Shown piece after piece: positions 40,021-50,333 of a DNA stretch of 64,000 nucleotides. The stretch is from the NCBI RefSeq assembly GCF_014205165.1, contig NZ_JACHMZ010000001.1, forward strand, positions 806,001 through 870,000, written 5' to 3'. Positions within the stretch are counted from its first letter, which is position 1. Every line of letters begins with the position of its first letter. This stretch comes from Micromonospora carbonacea. Lineage in GTDB: Bacteria; Actinomycetota; Actinomycetes; Mycobacteriales; Micromonosporaceae. The position numbers and the translations under genes are program-made. The notes below the pieces were generated by a model, which was not told the DNA's origin, made no database searches, and worked only from the letters and a program-made list of their open reading frames with translations.

Positions 40021-40836
40021 TCACTGGGTGGGCATCGCGGCGCCGTCACGCGGCGTGGTGCCGGTGGCGGTGATGCCCGGCTGGCCGCAGTTGGCGGTGG
40101 GACCCTCGATCGAGGCGTTCACCCGCAGCGTCTTGATGAACTCGTCGATCCGGCTGTCGTCGGCGTTGTCGACCTTGAGCTGGTAGCCCCACGCCTGGAG
40201 GGAGATCGGCTTGTCCAGCCCCTCGTACGGGCTGAGCATCAGCTTCTCCTGGCCCTGGACCCGCTCCTTGAGCTTGGTCACCTGGTCGGCCGGCAGGTCG
40301 GGGCGGTAGGTGATCCACACCGCGCCGTGCTCCAGGCTGTGCACCGCGTGCTCGTTGGCGATCGGGGCGTCGTAGACGTCGCCCATGCAGTTCTGCCAGG
40401 TCGCGTTGTGCGGGCCGGCCACCGGCGGGGCCTGGGCGTACTTGATCGAGCCCTGCTGGTGGTTGCTGCCCTTGACCAGATCCGGGTCCGTCTTGCGGAA
40501 GTTGACAATGCCGCTGATGTCGGCGGCCCGGTCCTCCCACGGCTTCGAGCCCTGGAACGTCGCCCAGGCGCCGAAGCCGATGATGGCGACGGCGAGCACG
40601 CCGACCGCGGTGAACAGCGCGATCGGGCCCCACGAGCGGCCCTGGCTGACCTTCACCGGTGCGATCGGCTTGCGGGGGCCCTTGCCCTTGCCGCCCGCCG
40701 AGGGGCGTGGGGCGTCGCCCGTCGACTTGCCGGCCCCGGCCTTGGCGCCGGGCGCCGGCCGGCCCGCCGCCGGCTTCTTGCCGGTGGTGACCACGGTCGG
40801 ACGGCGCTCCGGGCCGCCCGGGGTGCTGATGCTCAT
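40021..40836 (-). CDS. Membrane-anchored DUF3105 protein
   Basis: A 271-residue protein: a Lys/Gly/Pro-rich cytoplasmic segment (1-65), one transmembrane helix (about 70-92, WGPIALFTAVGVLAVAIIGFGAW) and an extracytoplasmic DUF3105 domain with NHQQGSIKYAQAPPVAGPHNATWQNC, the ANEHAVHSLEHGAVWITYRPDL block and a second Cys near the end. The His and Cys spots are the conserved features of the domain; function unknown. It is first in a probable two-gene operon with the DUF305 protein and divergent from argS. Confidence 0.9.
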   Translation of the reverse strand: MSISTPGGPERRPTVVTTGKKPAAGRPAPGAKAGAGKSTGDAPRPSAGGKGKGPRKPIAPVKVSQGRSWGPIALFTAVGVLAVAIIGFGAWATFQGSKPWEDRAADISGIVNFRKTDPDLVKGSNHQQGSIKYAQAPPVAGPHNATWQNCMGDVYDAPIANEHAVHSLEHGAVWITYRPDLPADQVTKLKERVQGQEKLMLSPYEGLDKPISLQAWGYQLKVDNADDSRIDEFIKTLRVNASIEGPTANCGQPGITATGTTPRDGAAMPTQ

Positions 40837-40923
40837 CGTGCCTCGTCAGGTCGGTCGGTCAGAGTGGGTGGCGGACGGTGTTCACGCGCAGGGTGGCCGC
40901 CGAGTGACCGAGTCTACCCCCGA

Positions 40924-40929
40924 TAACAT
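40924..40929 (+). promoter_or_regulatory. Putative -10 element of argS (leaderless)
   Basis: TAACAT, then 6 nt, then the GTG of argS. No ribosome-binding site is present. Confidence 0.5.
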
Positions 40930-40935
40930 GGTTCG

Positions 40936-42600
40936 GTGACTCCCGCAGAACTGGCCGAGGTCGTCCTCTCCGCAGCCCACGCAGTCTTCGCCGACCGGGG
41001 CCTGGACAGCTCCGCGCTTCCGGGGCGCACCGCCGTCGAGCGACCGCGCAACCCCGAGCACGGCGACTACGCCTCGACGCTCGCGCTCCAGCTGAGCAAG
41101 AAGGTGGGCGTGCCGCCGCGGGAGCTGGCCACGGCGCTGGCCGAGCAGCTCGGCCGGGCCCCCGGGGTCAAGTCGGTGGAGATCGCGGGGCCGGGCTTCC
41201 TCAACATCCGGCTCGACGCCGCCGCCGCCGGGCAGCTCGCCCGGTCGATCGTCGAGGCCGGCCCGGCGTACGGCGCCGGCACGGCCCTCGCCGGCCAGAA
41301 GATCAACCTGGAGTTCGTCTCGGCGAACCCGACCGGCCCGGTGCACATCGGCGGGGTCCGCTGGGCCGCCGTCGGCGACGCGCTGAGCCGGCTGCTGCGC
41401 GCGACCGGCGCCGACGTGGGCACGGAATACTACTTCAACGACGCCGGCTCCCAGATCGACCGGTTCGCCCGGTCCCTGCTCGCCGCCGCCAAGGGCGAGC
41501 CCGCCCCGGAGGACGGCTACGGCGGCGCGTACATCGCGGAGATCGCCACCGAGGTCCGCAGCCGGCGGCCCGACGTGCTGGAGCTGGGCGACGCCGCCGC
41601 GCAGGAGGTGTTCCGGGTCGAGGGCGTCGAGCTGATGTTCGAGGAGATCAGGTCCTCGCTGCGCGACTTCGGGGTGGAGTTCGACACCTACTTCAACGAG
41701 AAGGACCTGCACGACCGAGGCGAGCTGGACCACGCCCTGGCCCGGCTGCGCGAGCAGGGCCACCTCTACGAGGCCGACGGGGCCACCTGGCTGCGCACCA
41801 CCGACTTCGGCGACGACAAGGACCGGGTGCTGCGCAAGTCCAACGGCGAGTGGACGTACTTCGCCGCGGACTGCGCGTACTACCTCGACAAGCGTGAGCG
41901 CGGCTTCGACCGCGTGGTGATCATGCTGGGTGCCGACCACCACGGATACATCGGCCGGATGAAGGCGATGTCCGCCTGCTTCGGCGACGACCCCGCCGTC
42001 AACCTGGAGATCCTGATCGGCCAGCTGGTCAACCTGGTCCGCGACGGGCAGCCGGTGCGGATGAGCAAGCGGGCCGGCACCGTGGTCACCCTGGAGGACC
42101 TGGTCGACGCGATCGGCGTGGACGCCTCCCGGTACGCGCTGGCCCGCTACTCCAGCGACTCGCCGATCGACATCGACGTGGAGCTGTGGACCCGGGCCAC
42201 CCGCGACAACCCGGTCTACTACGTGCAGTACGTGGCGGCGCGCACCGCCAGCGTGGGCCGCAACGCGGCCGAGGTGGGGCTGACCCGGGGCGACGCCGAG
42301 GCGTTCCGCCCCGAGCTGCTCTCCCACGACAAGGAGAACGACCTGCTCAAGGCGCTCGCCGAGTTCCCGGCCGTGGTCGCCACCGCCGCCGAGCTGCGGG
42401 AGCCGCACCGGGTGGCCCGCTACCTGGAGGAGCTGGCCGGGGCGTACCACCGGTTCTACGACAACTGCCGGATCCTGCCGCGCGGCGACGAGGAGGTCAC
42501 CGACCTGCACCGGGCCCGGCTCTGGCTCAACGACGCCACCCGCACGGTGATCGCCAACGGGCTGCGGCTGCTCGGCGTGTCCGCCCCGGAGAGGATGTGA
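40936..42600 (+). CDS. argS: Arginyl-tRNA synthetase
   Basis: A 554-residue class Ia synthetase. The N-terminal additional domain (1-85; [10 protein letters not shown]) recognises the tRNA elbow, the HIGH motif appears as HIGG in [17 protein letters not shown], the KMSKS-like signature is [15 protein letters not shown], and the C-terminal DALR anticodon-binding domain ends in [13 protein letters not shown]. It charges tRNA-Arg, including the CCG tRNA encoded 2.6 kb away. It leads the argS-lysA-hom-thrC series, a conserved actinobacterial order. Its last codons supply a GGAGAGG site 7 nt before the ATG of the repeat mini-ORF. Confidence 0.97.
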   Translation: MTPAELAEVVLSAAHAVFADRGLDSSALPGRTAVERPRNPEHGDYASTLALQLSKKVGVPPRELATALAEQLGRAPGVKSVEIAGPGFLNIRLDAAAAGQLARSIVEAGPAYGAGTALAGQKINLEFVSANPTGPVHIGGVRWAAVGDALSRLLRATGADVGTEYYFNDAGSQIDRFARSLLAAAKGEPAPEDGYGGAYIAEIATEVRSRRPDVLELGDAAAQEVFRVEGVELMFEEIRSSLRDFGVEFDTYFNEKDLHDRGELDHALARLREQGHLYEADGATWLRTTDFGDDKDRVLRKSNGEWTYFAADCAYYLDKRERGFDRVVIMLGADHHGYIGRMKAMSACFGDDPAVNLEILIGQLVNLVRDGQPVRMSKRAGTVVTLEDLVDAIGVDASRYALARYSSDSPIDIDVELWTRATRDNPVYYVQYVAARTASVGRNAAEVGLTRGDAEAFRPELLSHDKENDLLKALAEFPAVVATAAELREPHRVARYLEELAGAYHRFYDNCRILPRGDEEVTDLHRARLWLNDATRTVIANGLRLLGVSAPERM

Positions 42601-42601
42601 C

Positions 42602-42769
42602 ATGCGAGCGCGAGGAGTGAGCTTGCGAGCCCCGCAGTCGCGAAGCGGAGACCGGTGCATGCGAGCGCGAGGAGTGAGCTTGCGAGCCCCGCAGCCGCGA
42701 AGCGGAGACCGGTGCATGCGAGCGCGAGGAGTGAGCTTGCGAACCCCGCAGCCGCGAAGCGGAGAACAC
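42602..42769 (+). repeat. Three tandem 57-bp repeats between argS and lysA
   Basis: Copies begin at 42602, 42659 and 42716. Each starts ATGCGAGCGCGAGGAGTGAG and ends with GCGAAGCGGAG plus 7-8 nt before the next ATG, so every unit has its own Shine-Dalgarno-like GGAG and start codon. 57 bp is 19 codons, so one frame stays open through all copies, and two other readings are open over most of the array. Copies differ at only a few bases until the last, which ends in AACACTG before the lysA ATG. Confidence 0.95.
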
Positions 42770-42772
42770 TGA
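42602..42772 (+). CDS. Possible 56-residue mini-ORF of three 19-residue repeats
   Basis: The plus-strand frame from 42602 encodes three copies of MRARGVSLRAPQxRSGD-type sequence. It starts 1 nt after the argS stop, has GGAGAGG at a 7-nt spacing, and its TGA overlaps the lysA ATG (TGATG). This geometry would allow ribosomes to pass from argS to lysA. The peptide is strongly basic and resembles no family I know; it may only be a coupling device or not be made at all. Confidence 0.3.
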   Translation: MRARGVSLRAPQSRSGDRCMRARGVSLRAPQPRSGDRCMRARGVSLRTPQPRSGEH

Positions 42773-44157
42773 TGCGGGCTCACGAGGCCGGCGCGCTGCA
42801 CGGCGACATCGGCAGCCGGGGACCGGCGTGGCTGCGTACCCCGATCGACGTCAACGCCCTGGTGCCGCAGCTCTGGCCGCGCACGGTGACCCGGGCCGCC
42901 GACGGCGCGCTCGCCGTCGGCGGGCTCGGCGTGCGCGAGATCGCGGCCGAGTTCGGCACCCCGGTGTACGTGCTCGACGAGGACGACCTGCGCTCGCGCT
43001 GCCGCGACTTCCGGGCGGCCTTCCCCGACGCCGACGTCTACTACGCGGGCAAGGCGTTCCTGTGCCGGGCGGTGGTGCGGATGATCGCCGAGGAGGGCCT
43101 CTTCCTCGACGTCTGCACCGGCGGGGAGCTGGCCACCGCGCTGTCGGCCGGGATGCCGGCGGAGCGGATCGGCTTCCACGGCAACAACAAGTCGGTGGCG
43201 GAGCTGACCCGGGCCCTGGACGCGGGGGTGGGGCGGATCGTCCTCGACTCGTTCACCGAGATCGACCGGCTCACCGCGCTGGCCCGCGAGCGCGGGGTCC
43301 GCCCCGCCGTGCTGATCCGGGTCACCGTCGGCGTGGAGGCGCACACCCACGAGTTCATCGCCACCGCGCACGAGGACCAGAAGTTCGGCTTCTCGCTGGC
43401 CGGCGGGGCGGCGGCCGCCGCCGCTTTCCAGGTCATCGACGACGGCGTGCTCGACCTGCGCGGGCTGCACTCGCACATCGGCTCGCAGATCTTCGACGCC
43501 AGCGGGTTCGAGGTCTCCGCCCGCCGGGTGCTCGCCCTGCAGGCGCAGATCCGCGACGCCCGGGGCGTCGAGCTGCCCGAGCTGGACCTGGGCGGCGGCT
43601 TCGGCATCGCGTACACGACCCAGGACGACCCGGCGACCCCGCAGGAGCTGGCCAAGCGGCTGCGCAAGATCGTCGACGGGGAGTGCGCCGCCGAGCGGCT
43701 GGCCGTGCCGCGCCTGTCCATCGAGCCCGGCCGGGCCATCGTCGGCCCGGCGGTGTTCACGCTCTACGAGGTCGGCACGGTCAAGGACGTCGACGGCATC
43801 CGCACCTACGTGAGCGTGGACGGGGGGATGAGCGACAACATCCGCACCGCCCTCTACGACGCGTCGTACTCGGCGACGCTGGCCTCCCGGGCCTCGACGG
43901 CCGAGCCGCTGCTCGCCCGCGTGGTGGGAAAGCACTGTGAGTCCGGGGACATCGTGGTGAAGGATGAATTCCTGCCCGCTGACGTGCAGGCCGGAGATCT
44001 TGTCGCGGTGCCCGGGACGGGTGCCTACTGCCGGAGCATGGCCAGCAACTACAACCACGTGCCCCGCCCCGCGGTGGTGGCGGTGCGCGCCGGCCGGGCG
44101 CGACTGATCGTCCGGCGGGAGACGGAAGAGGACCTGCTCGCATTGGACGTCGGATGA
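42772..44157 (+). CDS. lysA: Diaminopimelate decarboxylase
   Basis: A 461-residue fold III PLP enzyme. YYAGKAFLCRAV carries the PLP lysine, HSHIGSQIFD and ELDLGGGFGIAYT bind the phosphate, and VGKHCESGDIV has the Cys that acts from the partner subunit. It decarboxylates meso-diaminopimelate to L-lysine, the last step of lysine synthesis. The ATG overlaps the stop of the repeat mini-ORF and has GGAG 7 nt ahead. An alternative in-frame start at 42655 would add about 39 repeat-derived residues. Its stop overlaps the hom start (ATGA). Confidence 0.96.
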   Translation: MRAHEAGALHGDIGSRGPAWLRTPIDVNALVPQLWPRTVTRAADGALAVGGLGVREIAAEFGTPVYVLDEDDLRSRCRDFRAAFPDADVYYAGKAFLCRAVVRMIAEEGLFLDVCTGGELATALSAGMPAERIGFHGNNKSVAELTRALDAGVGRIVLDSFTEIDRLTALARERGVRPAVLIRVTVGVEAHTHEFIATAHEDQKFGFSLAGGAAAAAAFQVIDDGVLDLRGLHSHIGSQIFDASGFEVSARRVLALQAQIRDARGVELPELDLGGGFGIAYTTQDDPATPQELAKRLRKIVDGECAAERLAVPRLSIEPGRAIVGPAVFTLYEVGTVKDVDGIRTYVSVDGGMSDNIRTALYDASYSATLASRASTAEPLLARVVGKHCESGDIVVKDEFLPADVQAGDLVAVPGTGAYCRSMASNYNHVPRPAVVAVRAGRARLIVRRETEEDLLALDVG

Positions 44158-45473
44158 CCTCACCTGTGCGCTTGGCGCTGCTCGGCTGCGGAACGGTCGG
44201 CAGCGAGGTGGTACGGCTGCTGCACGAGCAGTCGGCCGACCTCGCGGCCCGCATCGGTGCGCCCCTGGAGATCGCCGGCATCGCCGTGCGCCGGCTCGGC
44301 CGGGACCGGGGCGACCTGCCGGTCGACGAGGCGCTGTTCACCACCGACCCGCTCGGCCTGATCAAGCGGGACGACGTCGACGTGGTGATCGAGGTCGTCG
44401 GCGGCATCGAGCCGGCCCGGGGCTGGCTCGTCGAGGCGCTGCGGGCGGGCAAGAGCGTGGTCACCGCCAACAAGGCGCTGCTCGCCGAGGACGGCCCGGC
44501 CCTGCACGACGCGGCGGCCGAGGGCGGCGCCGACCTCTACTACGAGGCGTCGGTCGCCGGGGCCATCCCGCTGCTGCGCCCGCTGCGCGACTCGCTGCAC
44601 GGCGACCGGGTCAACCGGGTCACCGGCATCGTCAACGGCACCACCAACTTCATCCTCTCGGCGATGGACGCCACCGGGGCCGGCTTCGCCGAGGCCCTGG
44701 AGGAGGCCACCGAGCTGGGCTACGCCGAGGCCGACCCGACGGCCGACGTGGAGGGCTTCGACGCGGCGGCCAAGGCGGCGATCCTCGCCTCGCTGGCGTT
44801 CCACACCCGGGTCACCGCCGCCGACGTGCACCGCGAGGGGATCACCGAGGTCACCGCCGCCGACGTCGCCAGCGCCAAGGCGATGGGCTGCACGATCAAG
44901 CTGCTCTGCATCGCCGCCCGGGGCCGCGACGCCGCCGGCCGGGAGACGGTCAGCGTGCGGGTGCACCCGGCGATGATCCCCCTGACCCACCCGCTGGCCA
45001 GCGTCGGCGACGCGTTCAACGCGGTCTTCGTCGAGGCCGAGGCGGCCGGGCAGCTCATGTTCTACGGCCGGGGCGCGGGCGGTGCGCCGACCGCCAGCGC
45101 CGTGCTCGGCGACGTGGTGGCGGTGGCCCGCAACCGGCTCGCCGGGGTGCGCGCGCCCAGCGAGTCGGCGTACGCGGACCTCGCGGTGCGGCCGATGGGG
45201 GAGGCGCTGACGCGCTACCACATCAGCCTCGACGTGGCCGACCGTCCGGGCGTGCTCGCGGCGGTGGCCGGGGTGTTCGCCCGGCACGACGTGTCCATCG
45301 CCACGGTCCGGCAGGGCTCGGCGGACGGTCCGGCCGGCTCCGGCGACGCCGAGCTGGTCATCGTCACCCACGTCGCGCCGGACGCCGCGCTCGCCGCCAC
45401 CGTGGAGGAGCTGCGCGGGCTGGACATCGTGCGGTCGGTGGCGAGCGTCCTGCGGGTCGAGGGCGGGGCCTGA
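44154..45473 (+). CDS. hom: Homoserine dehydrogenase
   Basis: A 439-residue enzyme with NAD(P)-binding domain ([17 protein letters not shown]), the catalytic region ([53 protein letters not shown] with catalytic Lys and Asp) and a C-terminal ACT domain (about 350-435, [25 protein letters not shown]) for threonine feedback. It reduces aspartate semialdehyde to homoserine. A 4-bp ATGA overlap couples it to lysA, linking the lysine and threonine branches in one operon. Confidence 0.97.
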   Translation: MTSPVRLALLGCGTVGSEVVRLLHEQSADLAARIGAPLEIAGIAVRRLGRDRGDLPVDEALFTTDPLGLIKRDDVDVVIEVVGGIEPARGWLVEALRAGKSVVTANKALLAEDGPALHDAAAEGGADLYYEASVAGAIPLLRPLRDSLHGDRVNRVTGIVNGTTNFILSAMDATGAGFAEALEEATELGYAEADPTADVEGFDAAAKAAILASLAFHTRVTAADVHREGITEVTAADVASAKAMGCTIKLLCIAARGRDAAGRETVSVRVHPAMIPLTHPLASVGDAFNAVFVEAEAAGQLMFYGRGAGGAPTASAVLGDVVAVARNRLAGVRAPSESAYADLAVRPMGEALTRYHISLDVADRPGVLAAVAGVFARHDVSIATVRQGSADGPAGSGDAELVIVTHVAPDAALAATVEELRGLDIVRSVASVLRVEGGA

Positions 45474-45546
45474 CGCGGCTGCCCGCCGGCTCCCGCGCGG
45501 GCGGCGCGCCCACCACGGCGTGCGCGTGGGCGTCTCGCCTGGTGGT

Positions 45547-45552
45547 TACGCT
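45547..45552 (+). promoter_or_regulatory. Putative -10 element of thrC
   Basis: TACGCT within GGTTACGCTCAGG; the same GGTTACGCTC string occurs ahead of the FabG-like gene. It would give an 80-nt GC-rich 5' UTR for thrC. Confidence 0.35.
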
Positions 45553-45639
45553 CAGGTGCGGCGCGCGCCGGTCGGCGAGGCTGGTCCACGCTGGGTGTGC
45601 CCGGCCTGTCGGCGGGGCGGTAGAGGTGAGGAGAGCGAC

Positions 45640-46689
45640 ATGTGGCGGGGTCTGATCGAGACGTACCGGGACCGGCTGCCGGTCACCGACGCCACCCCGG
45701 TCGTCACCCTGCACGAGGGGAACACCCCGCTGCTGCCCGCGCCGGTGCTCTCCGCCCGGCTCGGCTGTGACGTCTATCTCAAGGTCGAGGGGGCCAACCC
45801 GACCGGCTCGTTCAAGGACCGGGGCATGACGCTCGCGGTCTCCAAGGCCGTCGAGCACGGCGACAAGGCCATCATCTGCGCCTCGACCGGCAACACCAGC
45901 GCCTCCGCCGCCGCGTACGCGGCCCGCGCCGGGATCACCTGCGCCGTGCTGGTGCCGCAGGGCAAGATCGCGCTGGGCAAGCTGGCCCAGGCGCTGGTCC
46001 ACGGCGCGCGGCTGCTCCAGGTCACCGGCAACTTCGACGACTGCCTGGCGCTGGCCGCCAAGCTCGCCCAGGACTACCCGGTCGCGCTGGTCAACTCGGT
46101 CAACCCCGACCGCCTGCACGGGCAGAAGACGGCCGCCTTCGAGATCGTCGAGGCGCTCGGCGACGCGCCCGACATCCACTGCCTGCCGGTCGGCAACGCG
46201 GGCAACATCTCCGCCTACTGGATGGGCTACTCGGAGGACCTGCGCGACGGCAACGCCACGAAGGCCCCGAAGATGTACGGCTTCCAGGCCGCCGGGGCCG
46301 CCCCGATCGTCACCGGCCAGGTGGTGCACGAGCCGTCGACCATCGCCACCGCCATCCGGATCGGCAACCCGGCGAGCTGGACGAAGGCCGTCGACGCCCG
46401 GGACGCTTCCGGCGGCCTGATCGCCGCCGTCAGCGACCGGGAGATCCTGGCCGCCTACCGGCTGCTGGCCCGCGAGGTCGGCGCGTTCGTGGAGCTGGGC
46501 AGCGCGGCCAGCGTCGCCGGGCTGCTCCAGCAGGCCGCCGCCGGCAGGGTTCCGGCCGGCTCGACGGTCGTCTGCACGGTCACCGGGCACGGCCTGAAGG
46601 ACCCGGAGTGGGCCATCTCCACGGCCCCCGCCCCGATCACCATCGGCAACGACGCCCTCGCCGCCGCCCGCTCCCTCGATCTGGCCTGA
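45640..46689 (+). CDS. thrC: Threonine synthase
   Basis: A 349-residue PLP enzyme of the short actinobacterial class. [17 protein letters not shown] has the PLP lysine, [19 protein letters not shown] binds the phosphate, [13 protein letters not shown] and [16 protein letters not shown] are conserved ends. It converts phosphohomoserine to threonine. It lies 166 bp after hom and has its own good ribosome-binding site (GAGGAGAG) and candidate promoter. Unlike the common hom-thrC-thrB order, thrB is 6.2 kb further on, separated by transporter and envelope genes. Confidence 0.96.
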   Translation: MWRGLIETYRDRLPVTDATPVVTLHEGNTPLLPAPVLSARLGCDVYLKVEGANPTGSFKDRGMTLAVSKAVEHGDKAIICASTGNTSASAAAYAARAGITCAVLVPQGKIALGKLAQALVHGARLLQVTGNFDDCLALAAKLAQDYPVALVNSVNPDRLHGQKTAAFEIVEALGDAPDIHCLPVGNAGNISAYWMGYSEDLRDGNATKAPKMYGFQAAGAAPIVTGQVVHEPSTIATAIRIGNPASWTKAVDARDASGGLIAAVSDREILAAYRLLAREVGAFVELGSAASVAGLLQQAAAGRVPAGSTVVCTVTGHGLKDPEWAISTAPAPITIGNDALAAARSLDLA

Positions 46690-46925
46690 GCCCGCGCCGG
46701 GCGGCGGCCCGCCGAGCGCCGACGTGGCCGGTCGGGCGGGCCGGTGATGGGGGGTGACGGGCCGTCGGGTCCACGGGCGGCGGGCGCGGCCCGCGCGGCG
46801 ACGGGCGGGACACGCCGTCGGGGCGGGGCAGCGCGACCCCTGGCCCAACCGGGATGATGGGGTCGGGCACACTCTTCGTTACCGAGTCGTCCCATCCTTC
46901 TCTTCCCAGGAGTTGAGCCACGCCG

Positions 46926-49900
46926 ATGTCGCTGCTCGCCAGATTCAGCCTCGCCAACCGAGGGCTGGTCGCCCTCATCGCGGTGGTCACGACGCTGTTC
47001 GGTCTGTTCGCCGTCCCGTCGTTGAAGCAGCAACTCCTGCCGTCGCTGGAGTTCCCGGGCGCGTTCGTCGTGGCCGTCTACCCCGGCGCCGCGCCCGAGA
47101 TCGTCGAGTCGCAGGTGACCGAGCCGATCGAGAACAGCATCCAGGGCATCCCCGGGCTCGAGAAGGTCACCTCCACCTCCCGCGAGGGCTCGGCCACCGT
47201 CCAGGTGGAGTTCACGTTCGGCACCGACCTGGACAACGTGGTCAACAAGATGGAGACCGCGCTGAACCGGATCGACAGCCTGCTCCCCGAGGGCGTCGAC
47301 CCGCAGATCCTCACCGGCACCACCGACGACCTCCCGGCCGTGGTCATCGCCGCTTCGGGCGGCGGCGGCGACGAGCGGGCGCTGGCCGACCGGCTGCGCG
47401 ACACCGTCGTGCCGGAGCTGGAGGGCATCGACGGGGTCCGCACCGTCGCGGTGACCGGCACCCGGGAGCAGGTCGTCACGATCACGCCGGACCCGGCGAA
47501 GCTGGCCGCCGCGAAGCTCGCGCCGACCGCGATCGGCACCGCCCTGAAGACCAACGGCGTCGCCGTGCCGGCCGGCGCGGTCAGCGACGGTTCGCGGGCC
47601 CTCACCGTCCAGGTGGGCACGCCGATCCGCTCCGTCGACGACCTCAAGGGCATCGTGCTCGCCTCCACCGCGCCGAAGACGGCCCCGGTGAAGCTCGGCG
47701 ACGTGGCGGCCGTGGAGCAGCAGCTCGCCCCGCCCACCTCGTTCACCCGCACCAACGGCCGGGACAGCCTCGGCATCGCCGTCATCGCCGCGCCGGACGG
47801 CAACGCCGTCGAGATCTCCCACGAGATCCGCGACCGCCTCGCCGACCTGCGTTCGGCCTCCGGCGCGGACCTGACCGTCGTGTTCGACCAGGCCCCGTTC
47901 GTGGAGAAGTCCATCGAGAGCCTCACCACCGAGGGCCTGCTGGGCCTGGTCATGGCGGTCGTGGTCATCCTGGTCTTCCTGCTGTCGGTGCGTTCCACCG
48001 TGGTCACCGCCGTGTCGATCCCGCTGTCGGTGCTGGTGGCGCTCATCGCGCTGTGGATCGGCGACTACTCGCTCAACCTGCTCACCCTCGGCGCGTTGAC
48101 CATCGCGGTCGGCCGGGTGGTCGACGACTCGATCGTGGTGCTGGAGAACATCAAACGCCACCTGGAATACGGCGAGCCGAAGCGGCAGGCGATCCTCGCG
48201 GCGGTCCGGGAGGTGGCCGGCGCGGTGACCGCGTCGACGCTGACCACGGTCGCCGTGTTCGCCCCGATCGCGCTGGTCGGCGGCTTCGTCGGGCAGCTCT
48301 TCGCGCCGTTCGCGATCACCGTGACGGTGGCCCTGCTCGCCTCGCTGCTGGTCTCGCTCACGGTGATCCCGGTGCTGGCCTACTGGTTCCTCAAGCCGAA
48401 GCAGGGCGGGGCGGACGACGAAGCCGCGCGCCGGGCCGCCGAGGAGAAGGAGCTGCGCAGCCCGCTCCAGCGGGGCTACCTGCCGGTGATCGGGTTCGCC
48501 ACCCGCAGCCGGGGCACCCGCTGGATCACCGTCGCGTTGGGGCTGGTGGTGCTGCTCGGCACGTTCGTCCTCTCCGGCGCGCTGAAGACCAACTTCCTTG
48601 ACGACTCCGGTCAGGACACGCTGACCATCACCCAGCAGCTCCCGGCGGGCAGCGGCCTGGCCGCCACCGACCGGGCGGCCCGCCAGGTCGAGTCGGTGCT
48701 CGACCGGGCCGAGGGCGTCGAGACCTACCAGGTCAGCGCCGGGGGCAGCGACCAGCCCTGGGCGGGCGGCGGCGGCAACAACGCCGCCACCTTCTCGGTG
48801 ACGCTCGACGGCGAGACCGACGTCGCGGAGGTGAAGCGGGAGCTGCGCCGCGAGTTCGACTCCCTCGGCGCCTCCGTCGGCGAGCTGAGCTTCGGCGGGG
48901 CCGACGCCGGCGGGTCGACCAACCAGCTCGAGGTCGTCGTGCAGGCGGCGGACACCGAGGTGCTGACCCGGGCCGCCGAGCAGGCGCGGGCCGCCATGGC
49001 CGGCACGGCCGACGTCGAGGACGTCTCGACCAGCCTGGCCGAGCGGGTGCCGCGGGTGGACGTGACCGTGGACCGGCTGGCCGCGGCGCGGGCGGGGCTC
49101 ACCGAGGCGGCCGTCGGGCAGCTCGTGGCCCAGGTCTACCGGGGCACCCCGCTGGGGCAGGTCACCTTCGACGGCGGCCAGCAGGACGTGGTGCTGCGTT
49201 CCGGCGCGCAGCCGCCGCTGACGGTGGAGGAGCTGCGGGCCCTGCGCGTCGGCCCGGTCAAGCTCGACGACATCGCCGACATCACCCAGGCCGAGGGGCC
49301 GCAGCAGGTGACCCGCATCGACGGGGAGCGCAGCGTCACGGTCACCGGCACGGCGACCGGCGCCAACCTCGGCGCGACCACCGAGGAGCTGCGCAAGAAG
49401 CTGGACGCCATCGACGTCCCCGGCGCGACCATCAGCATCGGCGGCGTCAGCGCCGACCAGGCGGACGCGTTCGCCGACCTGGGGCTGGCCGTGCTCGCGG
49501 CCATCGCGATCGTGTTCCTGATCATGGTGGCGACGTTCCGCAGCCTGACCCAGGCGCTGATCCTGCTGATCTCCGTGCCGTTCGCGGCGACCGGCGCGAT
49601 CGGCCTGCTGCTGGCCACCGGCACCCCGCTGGGCGTGCCGGCGCTGATCGGCGTGCTGATGCTGGTCGGCATCGTGGTGACCAACGCCATCGTGCTGCTG
49701 GATCTGATCAACCAGTACCGGGCGCAGGGCATGGGCGTCGGCGAGGCGGTGATCGAGGGCGGCCGGCGGCGGCTGCGCCCGATCCTGATGACGGCCGTCG
49801 CCACGATCTTCGCGCTGCTGCCGATGGCGTTCGGCCTGACCGGGGAGGGCGGCTTCATCTCCAAGCCGCTGGCGATCGTGGTGATCGGTGGCCTGCTCAG

Positions 49901-50177
49901 CTCCACCATGCTCACCCTGATCCTGGTCCCGACCCTCTACACGATGGTGGAGAACACCAAGGAGTCGCTGCGGGCCCGCCGGCAGCGTCGTCGGGGCGTA
50001 CCGCCGGTGGAGCCCGCCGACGCCGGCCCGACGCCGGCCGGCGAGCCCGTGCCCGCCGCCGAGCCCGTGCCCGCCGGTGCCGCGCCGTCGGCGGCCCTGG
50101 TGGACGGCACCGACCAGTTCGAGGTGCTGCGCCTGCCGAAGAGCCGGCAGTCGCCGCTGCCGCCGCCGGCCGAGTAA
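46926..50177 (+). CDS. RND-family efflux permease (AcrB/SwrC-like)
   Basis: A 1083-residue inner membrane transporter with the duplicated RND plan: helix 1 (about 13-30), a large extracytoplasmic domain (about 32-325), helices 2-6 (about 330-490), then helix 7 near 530, a second large domain (about 550-850) and helices 8-12 (about 855-1010). GRVVDDSIVVLENIKRHLEYG in helix 4 has the Asp pair of the proton relay. The C-terminal tail is Pro/Ala-rich. In Gram-positives such proteins (SwrC, and homologues) export surfactants or drugs without TolC. The gene has its own terminator and sits inside the split threonine cluster. AGGAG lies 13 nt before the ATG, farther than usual. Confidence 0.92.
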   Translation: MSLLARFSLANRGLVALIAVVTTLFGLFAVPSLKQQLLPSLEFPGAFVVAVYPGAAPEIVESQVTEPIENSIQGIPGLEKVTSTSREGSATVQVEFTFGTDLDNVVNKMETALNRIDSLLPEGVDPQILTGTTDDLPAVVIAASGGGGDERALADRLRDTVVPELEGIDGVRTVAVTGTREQVVTITPDPAKLAAAKLAPTAIGTALKTNGVAVPAGAVSDGSRALTVQVGTPIRSVDDLKGIVLASTAPKTAPVKLGDVAAVEQQLAPPTSFTRTNGRDSLGIAVIAAPDGNAVEISHEIRDRLADLRSASGADLTVVFDQAPFVEKSIESLTTEGLLGLVMAVVVILVFLLSVRSTVVTAVSIPLSVLVALIALWIGDYSLNLLTLGALTIAVGRVVDDSIVVLENIKRHLEYGEPKRQAILAAVREVAGAVTASTLTTVAVFAPIALVGGFVGQLFAPFAITVTVALLASLLVSLTVIPVLAYWFLKPKQGGADDEAARRAAEEKELRSPLQRGYLPVIGFATRSRGTRWITVALGLVVLLGTFVLSGALKTNFLDDSGQDTLTITQQLPAGSGLAATDRAARQVESVLDRAEGVETYQVSAGGSDQPWAGGGGNNAATFSVTLDGETDVAEVKRELRREFDSLGASVGELSFGGADAGGSTNQLEVVVQAADTEVLTRAAEQARAAMAGTADVEDVSTSLAERVPRVDVTVDRLAAARAGLTEAAVGQLVAQVYRGTPLGQVTFDGGQQDVVLRSGAQPPLTVEELRALRVGPVKLDDIADITQAEGPQQVTRIDGERSVTVTGTATGANLGATTEELRKKLDAIDVPGATISIGGVSADQADAFADLGLAVLAAIAIVFLIMVATFRSLTQALILLISVPFAATGAIGLLLATGTPLGVPALIGVLMLVGIVVTNAIVLLDLINQYRAQGMGVGEAVIEGGRRRLRPILMTAVATIFALLPMAFGLTGEGGFISKPLAIVVIGGLLSSTMLTLILVPTLYTMVENTKESLRARRQRRRGVPPVEPADAGPTPAGEPVPAAEPVPAGAAPSAALVDGTDQFEVLRLPKSRQSPLPPPAE

Positions 50178-50186
50178 CCGCCGCGA

Positions 50187-50228
50187 CCGCGCACGCCCCC
50201 GCCGGGTTCCACTCCGGCGGGGGCGTGC
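50187..50228 (+). terminator. Terminator after the RND permease gene
   Basis: A perfect 17-bp stem (GCGCACGCCCCCGCCGG with its complement) and an 8-nt loop, 9 nt past the stop. Confidence 0.88.
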
Positions 50229-50333
50229 GCGCGTCCGCCCGGGTCGCGCATCCGACCGGTTGCGTTGCGTCAGAGGTCGCATACTGACGGTGTCGGGTCG
50301 CGTCGGGTGACCTGCTGTCGCGCGGGAGCGGGC

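Noticed and set aside
42602..42769. 57-bp repeats considered as a CRISPR array
   Set aside because: The copies are contiguous with no spacers, are much longer than CRISPR repeats, and no cas gene is present.
42655..42771. lysA starting at 42655 inside the repeats
   Set aside because: The added 39 residues are pure repeat-derived sequence unlike other diaminopimelate decarboxylases, and the ATG at 42772 has a properly spaced GGAG.
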